A stretch of 24,605 bases of DNA from a virus. The position numbers and the translations under genes were made by a program. The stretch covers positions 1 to 24,605 of IMG/VR virus record IMGVR_UViG_3300020578_003889, one strand, 5' to 3'. How positions within the stretch are numbered: the first letter of the stretch is position 1; the number at the start of each line of letters is the position of its first letter. Positions 1 to 6,609 of this stretch are shown piece by piece. The notes under the pieces are model-generated. The model was not told the origin of the DNA, searched no databases, and saw nothing but the letters and a program-made list of their open reading frames with translations.

Positions 1-606
1 CGGATCGCCGCGCACACACTTCTCAAACAGGATCCACTGCGGATCAGGTATGACTTTGGGGGCTTTGGTTTTTTTGTCAATTACCAACTTACCCTTTTTA
101 TCTAAGATACCGTCAAGAGTGTGAAGTTCATCGCTAACACCATTATATTGCTGCACATTTGATGCCAGTAACTGATAGAAATCTGTGTCTGAGGAAATAA
201 TCACGTGATTGTCATTGGGGTGTTGCTGTATAAATCCAGCAATAAGATCGTCTGCTTCAAGTTCCGGGTGTTGAAGAACTGTGCAATTGGTCTTTTCCTG
301 CAGAAATGTCTTAAGATTATCAAATGCTTCCCAAAATAGTCGATCCTCCTCCTGTTCTGTTTCGGTAAGTGCTGCACGAGCAACCGCACGATTTTTTTTA
401 TACGGTTCGTAATAATCTTTTCGCCATGAGCGTCCTTCTAAACAGAATACCACGTGATCGGCTTTCTGATCCCGCCAAGCCTTATTAACCGAACCAAGAG
501 TAACATGAATAGCAAATCCTAATCTATCCCAAGTGTCTGATTGACGGCTGGCAGAATGACGAGCACGAAAGAATGTATTTGCAGTATCTACAATAAGGTA
601 TCTCAT
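1..606 (-). CDS. 5'-3' exonuclease / flap nuclease (T4 RNase H-like), 3' end beyond window
   Basis: The gene is open from an ATG at 606 to the left edge, giving 202 residues without a stop. The protein begins MRYLIVDTANTFFRARH, typical of the PIN-like 5'-3' exonuclease/FEN family, with the first acidic metal ligand at D7. Further expected acidic motifs follow: ELEADDLI (about residues 115-122) and SSDTDFYQ (about 137-144). The sequence ends at the edge in KCVRGDP, which looks like the start of the GDxSDN helix-hairpin-helix segment. In T4 this enzyme (Rnh) removes RNA primers from lagging-strand fragments, which fits the polymerase and clamp elsewhere in the window. A good sigma70-like promoter lies directly upstream and no Shine-Dalgarno is visible, so the mRNA may be leaderless. 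The family call is firm; the exact T4 orthologue is inferred. Confidence 0.88.
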   Translation of the reverse strand, partial: MRYLIVDTANTFFRARHSASRQSDTWDRLGFAIHVTLGSVNKAWRDQKADHVVFCLEGRSWRKDYYEPYKKNRAVARAALTETEQEEDRLFWEAFDNLKTFLQEKTNCTVLQHPELEADDLIAGFIQQHPNDNHVIISSDTDFYQLLASNVQQYNGVSDELHTLDGILDKKGKLVIDKKTKAPKVIPDPQWILFEKCVRGDP

Positions 607-612
607 GTATGA

Positions 613-641
613 ATAATAGCATATTATAATAATGCAGTCAA
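613..641 (-). promoter_or_regulatory. sigma70-like promoter of the exonuclease gene
   Basis: On the minus strand TTGACT (641-636) and TATTAT (618-613) are separated by exactly 17 bases; each hexamer matches consensus at 5 of 6. Only 6 bases separate the -10 box from the ATG at 606, so the start site would fall at or next to the initiator codon. It overlaps the 3' end of the SGNH-like gene. Confidence 0.55.
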
Positions 642-1352
642 GTGGGGATATAAGAAGTCTGCCCATTTTTTGTGTGCATCTGCGTCAAAGTGATACCATT
701 TATTATGTTTACATCCTTGGGATTCTAAATATTTTCCATAACTTAAATCAGGAGAATAAGGCCATAGGTAGTTTGTACCCCAATCTTTTTTTCCGTATAA
801 AAGGTCATTAAATGTAAGCTGACAATTGAAAAATAAATGCGGAATATTTCTAGTGTTTAAGTCTTTATGAAAGTTCCAGATCTTTTCATGTGCCTCTTTG
901 ATCTTTTCATTCCAATCTACTTTTATCACAAATTGCTTGTAACGGTCAGTCCATTTTTCTGGTACAATATCGACACCTGATCCATTCACCTGATACCATT
1001 GATTATCTTCATCATTATACCATTCTTCGCGTTCCCAGGTAGACCAACCTATTAAAATAAAATCAGGTCTATAATCACTTAGGTACTCATATGTTGTCCT
1101 TATTATTCTATCGTTTGATCCTGCTGCCCTTGCATGACAATGTAACTTTGCTCCTAGTTTATTGGCCAATAATTTACCGTAAGAAACTTCAAGGTTATCA
1201 GGATAAGGGGCAAAAATTTTTTCATTATTCCAAAAATAAAAATGCTCATCAACATAACTTGGATGATACTTATCGTTGTCACATACGGAACATTCTGGGT
1301 ATATAGCTTCTGCTCCGGCACTATGGCTATCACCGTTTACATATAATATCAT
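624..1352 (-). CDS. SGNH/GDSL-hydrolase-like protein
   Basis: The 242-residue protein starts MILYVNGDSHSAG, placing a GDS nucleophile-type motif at residues 7-9. A GSND segment (about 78-81) resembles the block with the oxyanion Asn, and an Asp-Ala-His near the C-terminus (D225, H227) could supply the remaining catalytic residues. Together these suggest an SGNH fold, a family of esterases and deacetylases acting on lipids or acylated sugars. It has no signal peptide and is rich in Trp and Tyr. The start follows the stop of the upstream gene by three bases, with GGAG and GAAGA upstream. The His spacing differs from the textbook DxxH, so catalytic activity is unproven. A role in modifying surface glycans or virion proteins is only a guess. 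Confidence 0.6.
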   Translation of the reverse strand: MILYVNGDSHSAGAEAIYPECSVCDNDKYHPSYVDEHFYFWNNEKIFAPYPDNLEVSYGKLLANKLGAKLHCHARAAGSNDRIIRTTYEYLSDYRPDFILIGWSTWEREEWYNDEDNQWYQVNGSGVDIVPEKWTDRYKQFVIKVDWNEKIKEAHEKIWNFHKDLNTRNIPHLFFNCQLTFNDLLYGKKDWGTNYLWPYSPDLSYGKYLESQGCKHNKWYHFDADAHKKWADFLYPHLTALL

Positions 1353-1355
1353 TCT

Positions 1356-1742
1356 TCAACTGATCTCCGTTCTACCGTTTCCTAAATCATTGCGATCGAC
1401 TCTTCTTGGTCTTGAATCATATGGTTGATTAGCTTCCCATTGTTCATAATTTTCATTTAAGATATTGCGACAAATATTTTGGAACCAACGATCTACGATT
1501 TGATTATCGGTATCGTCCTTACGCTGCATATAGCCAGATTTGACTAATCTAGCAACAAATACATCATTCCAATCTAATTCAAAAGAGCCATTTCCGATAT
1601 CATTTGGATCTAATTCGATACTTAGTATGTTGATATAAGGTTCGCCTGCTTCAGTAGCCAATTCTTTTGGCGTTTTAGTTTTAGTTTTTAACTTTGGCTT
1701 TTCTTCTTTTACTTCTGATTTTTTCTTTAACCAATCAAACAT
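1356..1742 (-). CDS. conserved phage protein of unknown function
   Basis: The start chosen is the ATG at 1742, which shares its A with the queE stop (TAATG), a classic re-initiation overlap; a longer reading from 1754 would intrude into queE. The protein has 128 residues. A Lys/Glu/Thr-rich low-complexity N-terminus (MFDWLKKK, then many K and T, about 1-30) is followed by an acidic folded region with INILSIELDPND, FELDWND and IVDRWFQNICRNI. No catalytic motif or membrane segment is evident. It sits directly downstream of queD and queE, so it is probably cotranscribed with them. It recalls proteins common in marine T4-like phages, but I cannot assign a role. Confidence 0.7.
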   Translation of the reverse strand: MFDWLKKKSEVKEEKPKLKTKTKTPKELATEAGEPYINILSIELDPNDIGNGSFELDWNDVFVARLVKSGYMQRKDDTDNQIVDRWFQNICRNILNENYEQWEANQPYDSRPRRVDRNDLGNGRTEIS

Positions 1743-2593
1743 TATGTTCCCCATTCGTTCTTGAATAATGGCACTTGTAATCTGTCAGAATACCTTAGTC
1801 CGTTACGCATTGCGAATTCTGCTACTCTACGATTATTAAGTGTGTAAATCTTTTCAACCCCGCCCACCGGCATCAAATATACTGGTCCTTCAAATCCTGC
1901 ATCTCTGTATTCTTTCGTTGCTCGCAAGGCATCTGCACAATCTTCTCCTGTGGCAACTACAAATTTAAGATACACATAACCATATTCATCATATTCGTTG
2001 ATGATTTCTGGACGGATAGCATCCTCCCAAGACTCTCCACTGCCGGGAAGTTTTGGACTTACACTAAATGTAAATGTGTTAAATCCTTTGTAATGATGCC
2101 AATTTTGATGAATCCAAGTTTTAAAATCTTTTGATAACTTTTGTGTGCCATTTGTTTCAAAAGTTAATTCTTTTAAACTGTTCATTTTAGGATGATCGAG
2201 CAAATCAATGTATGCTCGTTGCCAACCTAATAATGGTTCGCCACCGGTAATAACTAAATGTTCATCCTGCCACTTGCCATGTGGTAGTATTTGCATGATA
2301 CGATCCACAATAGCATTTGATTCTAACATGGGACTAAGATCTTTGAATCTGGGATCCCACGACGCATAACTGTCGCAACCTGTGCTGACCAGTGGCAGAT
2401 CTTCATATCTATTAAAGTAATGGACTCTTGCTGCTATATCTTCTAGTTCTCTAGATAGTTTGCCTCTAGGCATGCCAAATCCTTGACAGGTAAAGTTGCA
2501 ACCAAATGTGCGTAAGAACACACTTGGTACACCCATATATCTGCCTTCGCCTTGTATTGAATAAAATAGTTCAGCTACTTTGATCTTACTCAT
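1742..2593 (-). CDS. queE: QueE-like radical SAM 7-carboxy-7-deazaguanine synthase
   Basis: QueE converts 6-carboxy-tetrahydropterin to 7-carboxy-7-deazaguanine (CDG) using S-adenosylmethionine, an Fe-S cluster and Mg2+. Family marks in this 283-residue protein are the N-terminal LFYSIQGEGRYMGVPSVFLR, the cysteine segment GCNFTC (C32, C36), the SAM-binding TGGEPLLGWQ (GGEP at 117-120) and TFETNGTQ. The usual CX3CX2C is broken: the position of the third Cys is F39, and the next cysteine, C73 in TGCDSYASWDP, lies 37 residues further on. An insertion therefore appears to separate the cluster ligands. The gene follows queD after two bases, with AAGGA upstream of the ATG inside the queD end. It belongs with FolE and the transglycosylase in making modified DNA bases. 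Confidence 0.88.
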   Translation of the reverse strand: MSKIKVAELFYSIQGEGRYMGVPSVFLRTFGCNFTCQGFGMPRGKLSRELEDIAARVHYFNRYEDLPLVSTGCDSYASWDPRFKDLSPMLESNAIVDRIMQILPHGKWQDEHLVITGGEPLLGWQRAYIDLLDHPKMNSLKELTFETNGTQKLSKDFKTWIHQNWHHYKGFNTFTFSVSPKLPGSGESWEDAIRPEIINEYDEYGYVYLKFVVATGEDCADALRATKEYRDAGFEGPVYLMPVGGVEKIYTLNNRRVAEFAMRNGLRYSDRLQVPLFKNEWGT

Positions 2594-2595
2594 GA

Positions 2596-3120
2596 TTATC
2601 CTTGGTAGGTGGCTGAATTTGCACCATGCTCAAATACTTCTACACTTTTTATACGCACAGTGGGATTGATCGGATAACGCATAGCGCCACCGGCTAACAT
2701 TTCAGCCATCTTGTCATAGCACATCTTGGCAAACATTTCACAGCCTACACCCGGAACGATGCGTAGATCACACAATGCGCCTCGTTCGTATGGTTTGACT
2801 GTTTCTACACTGCCTGTTCCGGACACAGGCATATTGCCTTGATGACTCATTCTCACAAAAAAGTCTAGATGGGGATCATCTTCAGCAATTAATAAGGTGT
2901 GATCAAACATGTAATCTGCCCAGGCTTTGAATTCTTTGAGGCCTCCAAAGTCCATACACCAGTTCTTATCATCTAGTGTGTCGCATTCAAACACAAGTCT
3001 GATACCTATTGAGTATCCGTGCAGTGTAGAACAATGACTGTGTGTAGCACGCCATTGCCTGAAGCAACATGATAGTCCTCGGTCGTTACCATATGTTTTT
3101 GTTGAATAAAACTTTGCCAT
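2596..3120 (-). CDS. queD: QueD-like 6-carboxy-5,6,7,8-tetrahydropterin synthase
   Basis: QueD turns 7,8-dihydroneopterin triphosphate, the FolE product, into 6-carboxy-tetrahydropterin, the QueE substrate. The 174-residue protein shows the T-fold pattern: a zinc/catalytic segment THSHCSTLHGYS (H27, H29, C30, H34), CMDFGGLKEF (about 55-64), FDHTLL with D73-H74, and the C-terminal substrate-anchoring Glu in EVFEHGANSATY. The usual HGH zinc pair reads HGY here (Y36), so H29 may replace the missing ligand; this is inference. The start has AGGAG seven bases upstream. It is the first gene after a late-type promoter and a hairpin that includes part of the Shine-Dalgarno sequence. It could belong to the wider 6-pyruvoyl-tetrahydropterin synthase family, but the adjacent queE favours QueD. 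Confidence 0.85.
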   Translation of the reverse strand: MAKFYSTKTYGNDRGLSCCFRQWRATHSHCSTLHGYSIGIRLVFECDTLDDKNWCMDFGGLKEFKAWADYMFDHTLLIAEDDPHLDFFVRMSHQGNMPVSGTGSVETVKPYERGALCDLRIVPGVGCEMFAKMCYDKMAEMLAGGAMRYPINPTVRIKSVEVFEHGANSATYQG

Positions 3121-3128
3121 TGAATTCT

Positions 3129-3151
3129 CCTATGTTAAATTTTAGCATAGG
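3129..3151 (-). promoter_or_regulatory. inverted repeat overlapping the queD ribosome binding site
   Basis: CCTATG (3129-3134) pairs with CATAGG (3146-3151), and after one mismatch TAAA pairs with TTTA around a single-base loop centre, giving a 23-base near-palindrome. In the mRNA the downstream arm ends in AGG, which is part of the AGGAG Shine-Dalgarno of queD. It could mask the ribosome site or act as a protein operator. Confidence 0.5.
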
Positions 3152-3206
3152 CCTGCAGAATTTGTAAAGCGGGATGAAGTGCCAGGAAGGCCGCTGTTGA
3201 GATATA

Positions 3207-3214
3207 TATTTATA
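3207..3214 (-). promoter_or_regulatory. T4-type late promoter octamer for queD-queE
   Basis: The minus strand carries an exact TATAAATA, the T4 late -10 octamer, just past the stop of the phosphoribosyltransferase gene. Transcription would begin near 3200 and leave a leader of about 80 bases before the queD ATG at 3120. No sigma70 -35 box is evident, as expected for late promoters. Confidence 0.5.
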
Positions 3215-3216
3215 CT

Positions 3217-3765
3217 TTAATTGGCCCACCACGATTCCCATGGGAACACTGCCCAACAAGGATCATCAAATTTATTAATCTTTTTAGCACTGTAATCAAT
3301 GTCTTTAAAATGACTTGATTCGTTGTTAACTAACACTGCAAATTTAACATTGCGATTCCATATGGCGGACCAAGCCGGATGATCGGGCAAGCAACCAGAT
3401 GGCCAATCCCTTTTGATCCATTCCAGTGTAGCACCGGTATCGTTAATGTCGTCTACTATTAAAATGTTTTTACGGTAAGCAGGATCTGTATCTGCGTCTC
3501 CGGAACCGCGTTCTTCTTTTGGTACATATCCAAAAGCCTGTTCGGCCATCCACAGATTACTTTCTGATTCGCCGCCGTCGCGTAAACTAATTTTTAATGT
3601 TTCGCATGGAACATTAAAGTAATGACTAATCATCAAAGCAGGCACTAATCCACCACGAGTAATGCCAAGTACATAATCAGGTAGCCATGCACTATTAACA
3701 ATGTCTCTACAAAGTGAATGCACTAGGCCCTTTAATTCACGATTTGATATAGTAAGGTTATTCAT
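3217..3765 (-). CDS. type I phosphoribosyltransferase (purine/xanthine-guanine type)
   Basis: The 182-residue protein carries the PRPP-binding loop of type I phosphoribosyltransferases, ILIVDDINDTGATLEWI (about residues 100-116), and an upstream GITRGGLVPALMISHYF segment typical of the xanthine-guanine/hypoxanthine group. Such enzymes join a free base to PRPP to give a nucleotide. Base specificity cannot be read here. The C-terminus is Trp-rich (CWAVFPWESWW), which may form the base pocket. Its ATG overlaps the stop of the upstream small gene as TAATG. Lying next to queD/queE, it could salvage guanine released when a transglycosylase exchanges bases in DNA; that link is inference from position. 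Confidence 0.8.
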   Translation of the reverse strand: MNNLTISNRELKGLVHSLCRDIVNSAWLPDYVLGITRGGLVPALMISHYFNVPCETLKISLRDGGESESNLWMAEQAFGYVPKEERGSGDADTDPAYRKNILIVDDINDTGATLEWIKRDWPSGCLPDHPAWSAIWNRNVKFAVLVNNESSHFKDIDYSAKKINKFDDPCWAVFPWESWWAN

Positions 3766-3953
3766 TAATCTCTCTCCATTAAGGCTGCATCACGAATTAA
3801 GTTGATTAGTTCTTCCATATCTTTACACAGGATTTTAGCAGTAACCCAATCGCTATTATCATCGCGACCGCCAATTTCTAGCATAAAGCCATTGTCGTAC
3901 ATATATACAGTAAAGTTGTCATTAACTTTTTTAATCTTATCATTTAGTTTCAA
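3765..3953 (-). CDS. small protein of unknown function (62 aa), TTG start
   Basis: The reading frame begins at TTG (3953) with AAGGA about seven bases upstream. No ATG lies nearby in frame; the first is at residue 18. The protein reads MKLNDKIKKVNDNFTVYMYD, then GFMLEIGGRDDNSDW and an acidic helix ending in LIRDAALMERD. The pattern of two beta-strand-like segments and a helix suggests a compact alpha/beta domain. It is translationally coupled (TAATG) to the phosphoribosyltransferase gene. No family is recognised. Confidence 0.6.
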   Translation of the reverse strand: MKLNDKIKKVNDNFTVYMYDNGFMLEIGGRDDNSDWVTAKILCKDMEELINLIRDAALMERD

Positions 3954-3992
3954 AATTATTCCTTGTTCAAAGAAAGCAAGATATATGCCTGA

Positions 3993-4070
3993 TTACCCAA
4001 TCATACTTTTGAAATAATCCGTGTTCGAATACACATTTCTTTGTTTATCAGCAACTTGCCACAAAGTCAT
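3993..4070 (-). CDS. possible 25-aa microprotein in an overlapping gene chain
   Basis: An ATG at 4070 overlaps the TAA of the preceding small membrane gene (TAATG) and opens MTLWQVADKQRNVYSNTDYF, ending at TAA 3993-3995. The peptide is 25 residues, mixed polar, with no recognisable domain. Its only support is the coupling geometry and its place in a string of overlapping small genes, so it may be fortuitous. Confidence 0.3.
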   Translation of the reverse strand: MTLWQVADKQRNVYSNTDYFKSMIG

Positions 4071-4213
4071 TAATTATCTCTGTCGATTTGTTCGGCTAGA
4101 TCGTATAAAAATAAAAAACTAATTCCTAAGACTAGTATAGCAAATAAATCACCTAAGCGCAATGACGCAGTCATTAAAATGAGAAAAAAAACAAAAATAG
4201 TAATTTTCCTCAT
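4070..4213 (-). CDS. small membrane protein (47 aa)
   Basis: The ATG at 4213 forms an ATGA overlap with the stop of the upstream Lys-rich gene. The 47-residue product starts MRKITIFVFFLILMTASLRLG and continues with LFAILVLGISFLFLYDL before a charged end (AEQIDRDN). The two hydrophobic stretches (about 4-17 and 22-38) suggest either a small protein with two membrane passes or a signal-like segment plus one pass. It is followed by a TAATG junction. No family is recognised; composition and gene spacing support it as real. Confidence 0.6.
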   Translation of the reverse strand: MRKITIFVFFLILMTASLRLGDLFAILVLGISFLFLYDLAEQIDRDN

Positions 4214-4440
4214 TTGACTCCTTTTTTCTTTTTATTTTCATTCATACCTTCGGCTATCATTTTTTTAAAAATTAACATGACTCTACCTTTTTCTTTTTCG
4301 GTTAGATATTTTACCAACATTAACTTATCATCATAACTTTTGGCATTGTCCAAAAAGTCTGCTGGTACAGTGAGTTTGGGTTTTTTTGGTTTAAATTTCT
4401 TTAAATCTTTTTTAGAATCATTGTTATTATTGTCGGTCAT
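4210..4440 (-). CDS. lysine-rich small protein of unknown function (76 aa)
   Basis: The protein starts with an Asn/Asp run (MTDNNNNDSKKD), then a Lys-rich stretch KKFKPKKPKLTVPADFLDNA. A short helical core (YDDKLMLVKYLTEKEKGRVMLIFKKMIAEGM) is followed by a Lys-rich tail. High positive charge at both ends would suit binding to nucleic acid or membranes, but no domain is recognised. It lies six bases after the Bax-inhibitor-like gene and overlaps the next small membrane gene by ATGA. There is only a weak Shine-Dalgarno. Confidence 0.65.
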   Translation of the reverse strand: MTDNNNNDSKKDLKKFKPKKPKLTVPADFLDNAKSYDDKLMLVKYLTEKEKGRVMLIFKKMIAEGMNENKKKKGVK

Positions 4441-4446
4441 AAATTA

Positions 4447-5124
4447 TTATTCTTTTCTATCTCCAAACAAATAAAGCAAACTTAGAAACAAGTTAATGAA
4501 ATCTAAGTAAAGGGTAAGAGCACCCATAACTTCAATTGCAGGACCGTCTGATTCCATTAATTGCTCTCTAATCTTTTGAGTATCATATGCTGTTAGGCCT
4601 AAGAAGATAACAACCGCCACGGCACTAATTATGGTTTGAAGTAGACTAGATCCTATAAAGATATTTACGATACTTGTAATAATAATTGCTATTAAAGCAA
4701 CTATAAGGTACTTGCCTAAACTATCTAAACTCTGTTTTGTAAAATATCCATACGCACTCATGGTTAGAAATAAAATTGCAGCACCAAAGAATGCACTGGC
4801 AATACTAGCTGCTGTATAAATTACAAAGATAGTGGCAAAACTTAAGCCCATTAGTGCTGCAAATCCATGCAAACATAATTGTGCTGTAGATCTACTTGGA
4901 TTATTACCTAGTACATAACCTACAGCAAATATAGCTGCCAATGGTGCAAATATCACAATCCATTTTACAATACCAGTAAACAAAAATGCCATCAAAGATG
5001 CATTTGATGACACCAACATACTAACAACCATACTGGTAATTACTGCCAATGCCATATTGTTATAAACACGGAGCATGCCAGTGTTTATTTCAGATGGGGT
5101 TTTATAAGGTAAAGAATAATACAT
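4447..5124 (-). CDS. Bax inhibitor-1 (TMBIM/YccA-YbhL) family membrane protein
   Basis: The 225-residue protein has about seven hydrophobic segments and the family's C-terminal signature: LGLTAYDTQKIREQL near 175-190, then GALTLYLDFINLFLSLLYLFG near 200-220. The two aspartates in YDTQ and YLDF match the di-aspartyl pH-sensor pair of BI-1 family calcium-leak channels such as BsYetJ; that mechanism is family knowledge, not shown here. Bacterial members sit in the inner membrane, and E. coli YccA modulates FtsH. In a phage it may alter host membrane proteolysis or ion balance, or delay cell death. The start has a strong AGGAGG nine bases upstream, suggesting high expression. It lies in the minus-strand run after FolE and the zinc-ribbon miniprotein. 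Confidence 0.88.
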   Translation of the reverse strand: MYYSLPYKTPSEINTGMLRVYNNMALAVITSMVVSMLVSSNASLMAFLFTGIVKWIVIFAPLAAIFAVGYVLGNNPSRSTAQLCLHGFAALMGLSFATIFVIYTAASIASAFFGAAILFLTMSAYGYFTKQSLDSLGKYLIVALIAIIITSIVNIFIGSSLLQTIISAVAVVIFLGLTAYDTQKIREQLMESDGPAIEVMGALTLYLDFINLFLSLLYLFGDRKE

Positions 5125-5140
5125 TTTTTATTTCCTCCTA

Positions 5141-5332
5141 TTAATAAAGAACATCAAGAAAACCAAGCACTCGAGTGAATCCGTATAACATAATAGTACA
5201 AAAAATTATTGCCACTGCATAACCTATTAATAATCCTCTACTTGATCCTATCATAGGCATTTGAAATGGACAGCGACCTTGATTCCAAGTACAATCAGGT
5301 GAATATTCTTGTCTGCATATTTCACATTTCAT
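5141..5332 (-). CDS. zinc-ribbon plus single-TM miniprotein (63 aa)
   Basis: The start overlaps the folE stop as ATGA. The N-terminus has CEICRQEYSPDC and then C21 in GRCPFQMP, a set of four cysteines (C3, C6, C14, C21) that could hold one metal ion. A hydrophobic span GLLIGYAVAIIFCTIMLYGF (about 33-52) follows. It probably anchors a small zinc-binding head to the membrane. It sits between folE and the Bax-inhibitor-like gene. No named family is recognised. Confidence 0.65.
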   Translation of the reverse strand: MKCEICRQEYSPDCTWNQGRCPFQMPMIGSSRGLLIGYAVAIIFCTIMLYGFTRVLGFLDVLY

Positions 5333-6024
5333 CTTGGTGCAAACTCTTGTTGTAGTTTGATATTATCAAAAAATTCTTTCTTAGTGCTTTGGTCATCTTT
5401 GAACGCACCTCTTAGCACTGTTGTCTGGGTAAGACTACTGTGTGCCATAATTCCGCGATTCTCACAACAGCCATGTGTGGCCTGAATATACACACCAATG
5501 TCATTGGCGCCAGTAGCCTTGCCAATCTCTTGGGCAATAGTATTGGCCAGTTCTTCCTGTAGAGTGCCGCGGCGAGCACACCACTGTGCAATGCGTGTAT
5601 ACTTGCTCAAGCCAATGAGTTTATCGGCAGCAATAATACCAATGTAGGCAACACCGCTGACCGGCTGATGATGGTGACTACACATACTGCGAAGTTCGCT
5701 GCGTACAACCAGCATGCCTTCATAGCGATCAGTGCTGTCATTGGGAAAGGCTGTAGTGTCAGGTGCAGGCTCATATCTGCCTGCCATTATTTCGTTGAAG
5801 TACATCTTGGCCAGGCGACGTGCTGTGCCCTGACTATTTGGATCGTTTTCGCGATCAATAAGCAGACGATCCAGCACTAGCTCGAAGGCTTCGGTGGCCT
5901 CGTCAATGAGCTTGTGCTTCATTTCTTTATTGACATATTCGCTGATGTTATCGCCAGCCCAAAAGCGTTTTCCGTCACGTCGCATATTTTCTTTAATTGC
6001 CTGTGCTAGATATTTTCCTGACAT
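5329..6024 (-). CDS. folE: FolE, GTP cyclohydrolase I
   Basis: FolE opens GTP to 7,8-dihydroneopterin triphosphate, the first step of both folate and 7-deazaguanine synthesis. The 231-residue protein has the zinc-ligand segments SMCSHHHQPVSG (C115, H118) and ATHGCCENRGI (C186), and the signature KLIGLSKYTRIAQWCARR with LQEELANTIA. The catalytic His of HGC is H184. Its length is normal for type IA enzymes. The ATG at 6024 follows the upstream stop with no gap (TAAATG), with GGAG nearby. With QueD and QueE it completes the route from GTP to CDG, so here it more likely serves base modification than folate, although it could do both. Confidence 0.93.
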   Translation of the reverse strand: MSGKYLAQAIKENMRRDGKRFWAGDNISEYVNKEMKHKLIDEATEAFELVLDRLLIDRENDPNSQGTARRLAKMYFNEIMAGRYEPAPDTTAFPNDSTDRYEGMLVVRSELRSMCSHHHQPVSGVAYIGIIAADKLIGLSKYTRIAQWCARRGTLQEELANTIAQEIGKATGANDIGVYIQATHGCCENRGIMAHSSLTQTTVLRGAFKDDQSTKKEFFDNIKLQQEFAPR

Positions 6025-6609
6025 TTATTCTCCAATAATTGTAATATCTCTTAGATCTGGATATTCGTGATATTTAGGCGGTTCGTTTACAAAGTATAAT
6101 TTTTCTAAACCACGTCTTGCATCTTCAATGGTGGGACGATAATGGTAACCAACCTGGAAAACATGTTGCGATTGCCATGGTTGTGTTGAAAGATCGCGGC
6201 CATCATACCTCTGTCGTAATAAAAACTCATACGCCTGCTTGTCGTCTAACAGTATAGCACCACCGTGGCCTATCTGTAAAGGCTTGTTATGACCGAAACT
6301 TAAACATTGCATTTGACCGGGTTTGTACATTCCCGTTTCTAATCTACGAGCACTATCCCAAATATCTGTGCCATAGAAACGATATTCTCCCGTCCATTTT
6401 TCTGGAACTAATTTATATTCTATGCCTAATTTATGCATGGTCATAGGAATAGAAAGATAGGTGTATGCTGTAAATTGTACTCGTTTTACTTTACAATATC
6501 TAAGACACAACTCAATTGCATGAGTACAGCAATCAGTCATTATGGCGTAGGGTGCTCCGGTTTTTTTTGCTAGTAGTTGTTCGAATTGTGAAATTTCTTC
6601 AAATGCCAC
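6025..6609 (-). CDS. short DegT/DnrJ/EryC1/StrS-like PLP protein
   Basis: With a GTG start at 6609 (overlapping galE by 11 bases) the protein has 194 residues; a TTG at 6636 would add nine. Features of sugar aminotransferases of the DegT/StrS family are PYAIMTDCCTHAIELCLR (cofactor phosphate region), DIWDSARRLETG (pyridine-nitrogen Asp) and SFGHNKPLQIGHGG, whose Lys aligns with the PLP Schiff-base lysine. Family members are usually about 370 residues, so this is roughly half size and lacks much of the C-terminal domain. It may be a minimal enzyme or a non-catalytic relative. With the adjacent epimerase and glycosyltransferase it suggests synthesis of an amino-sugar or other nucleotide sugar. 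No start has a convincing Shine-Dalgarno. Confidence 0.7.
   Translation of the reverse strand: MAFEEISQFEQLLAKKTGAPYAIMTDCCTHAIELCLRYCKVKRVQFTAYTYLSIPMTMHKLGIEYKLVPEKWTGEYRFYGTDIWDSARRLETGMYKPGQMQCLSFGHNKPLQIGHGGAILLDDKQAYEFLLRQRYDGRDLSTQPWQSQHVFQVGYHYRPTIEDARRGLEKLYFVNEPPKYHEYPDLRDITIIGE

Noticed and set aside
3121-3206. preQ1 riboswitch in the queD leader
   Set aside because: The leader has a hairpin at the ribosome site but I could not find the short pseudoknot pattern of preQ1-I; kept only as a general regulatory hairpin.
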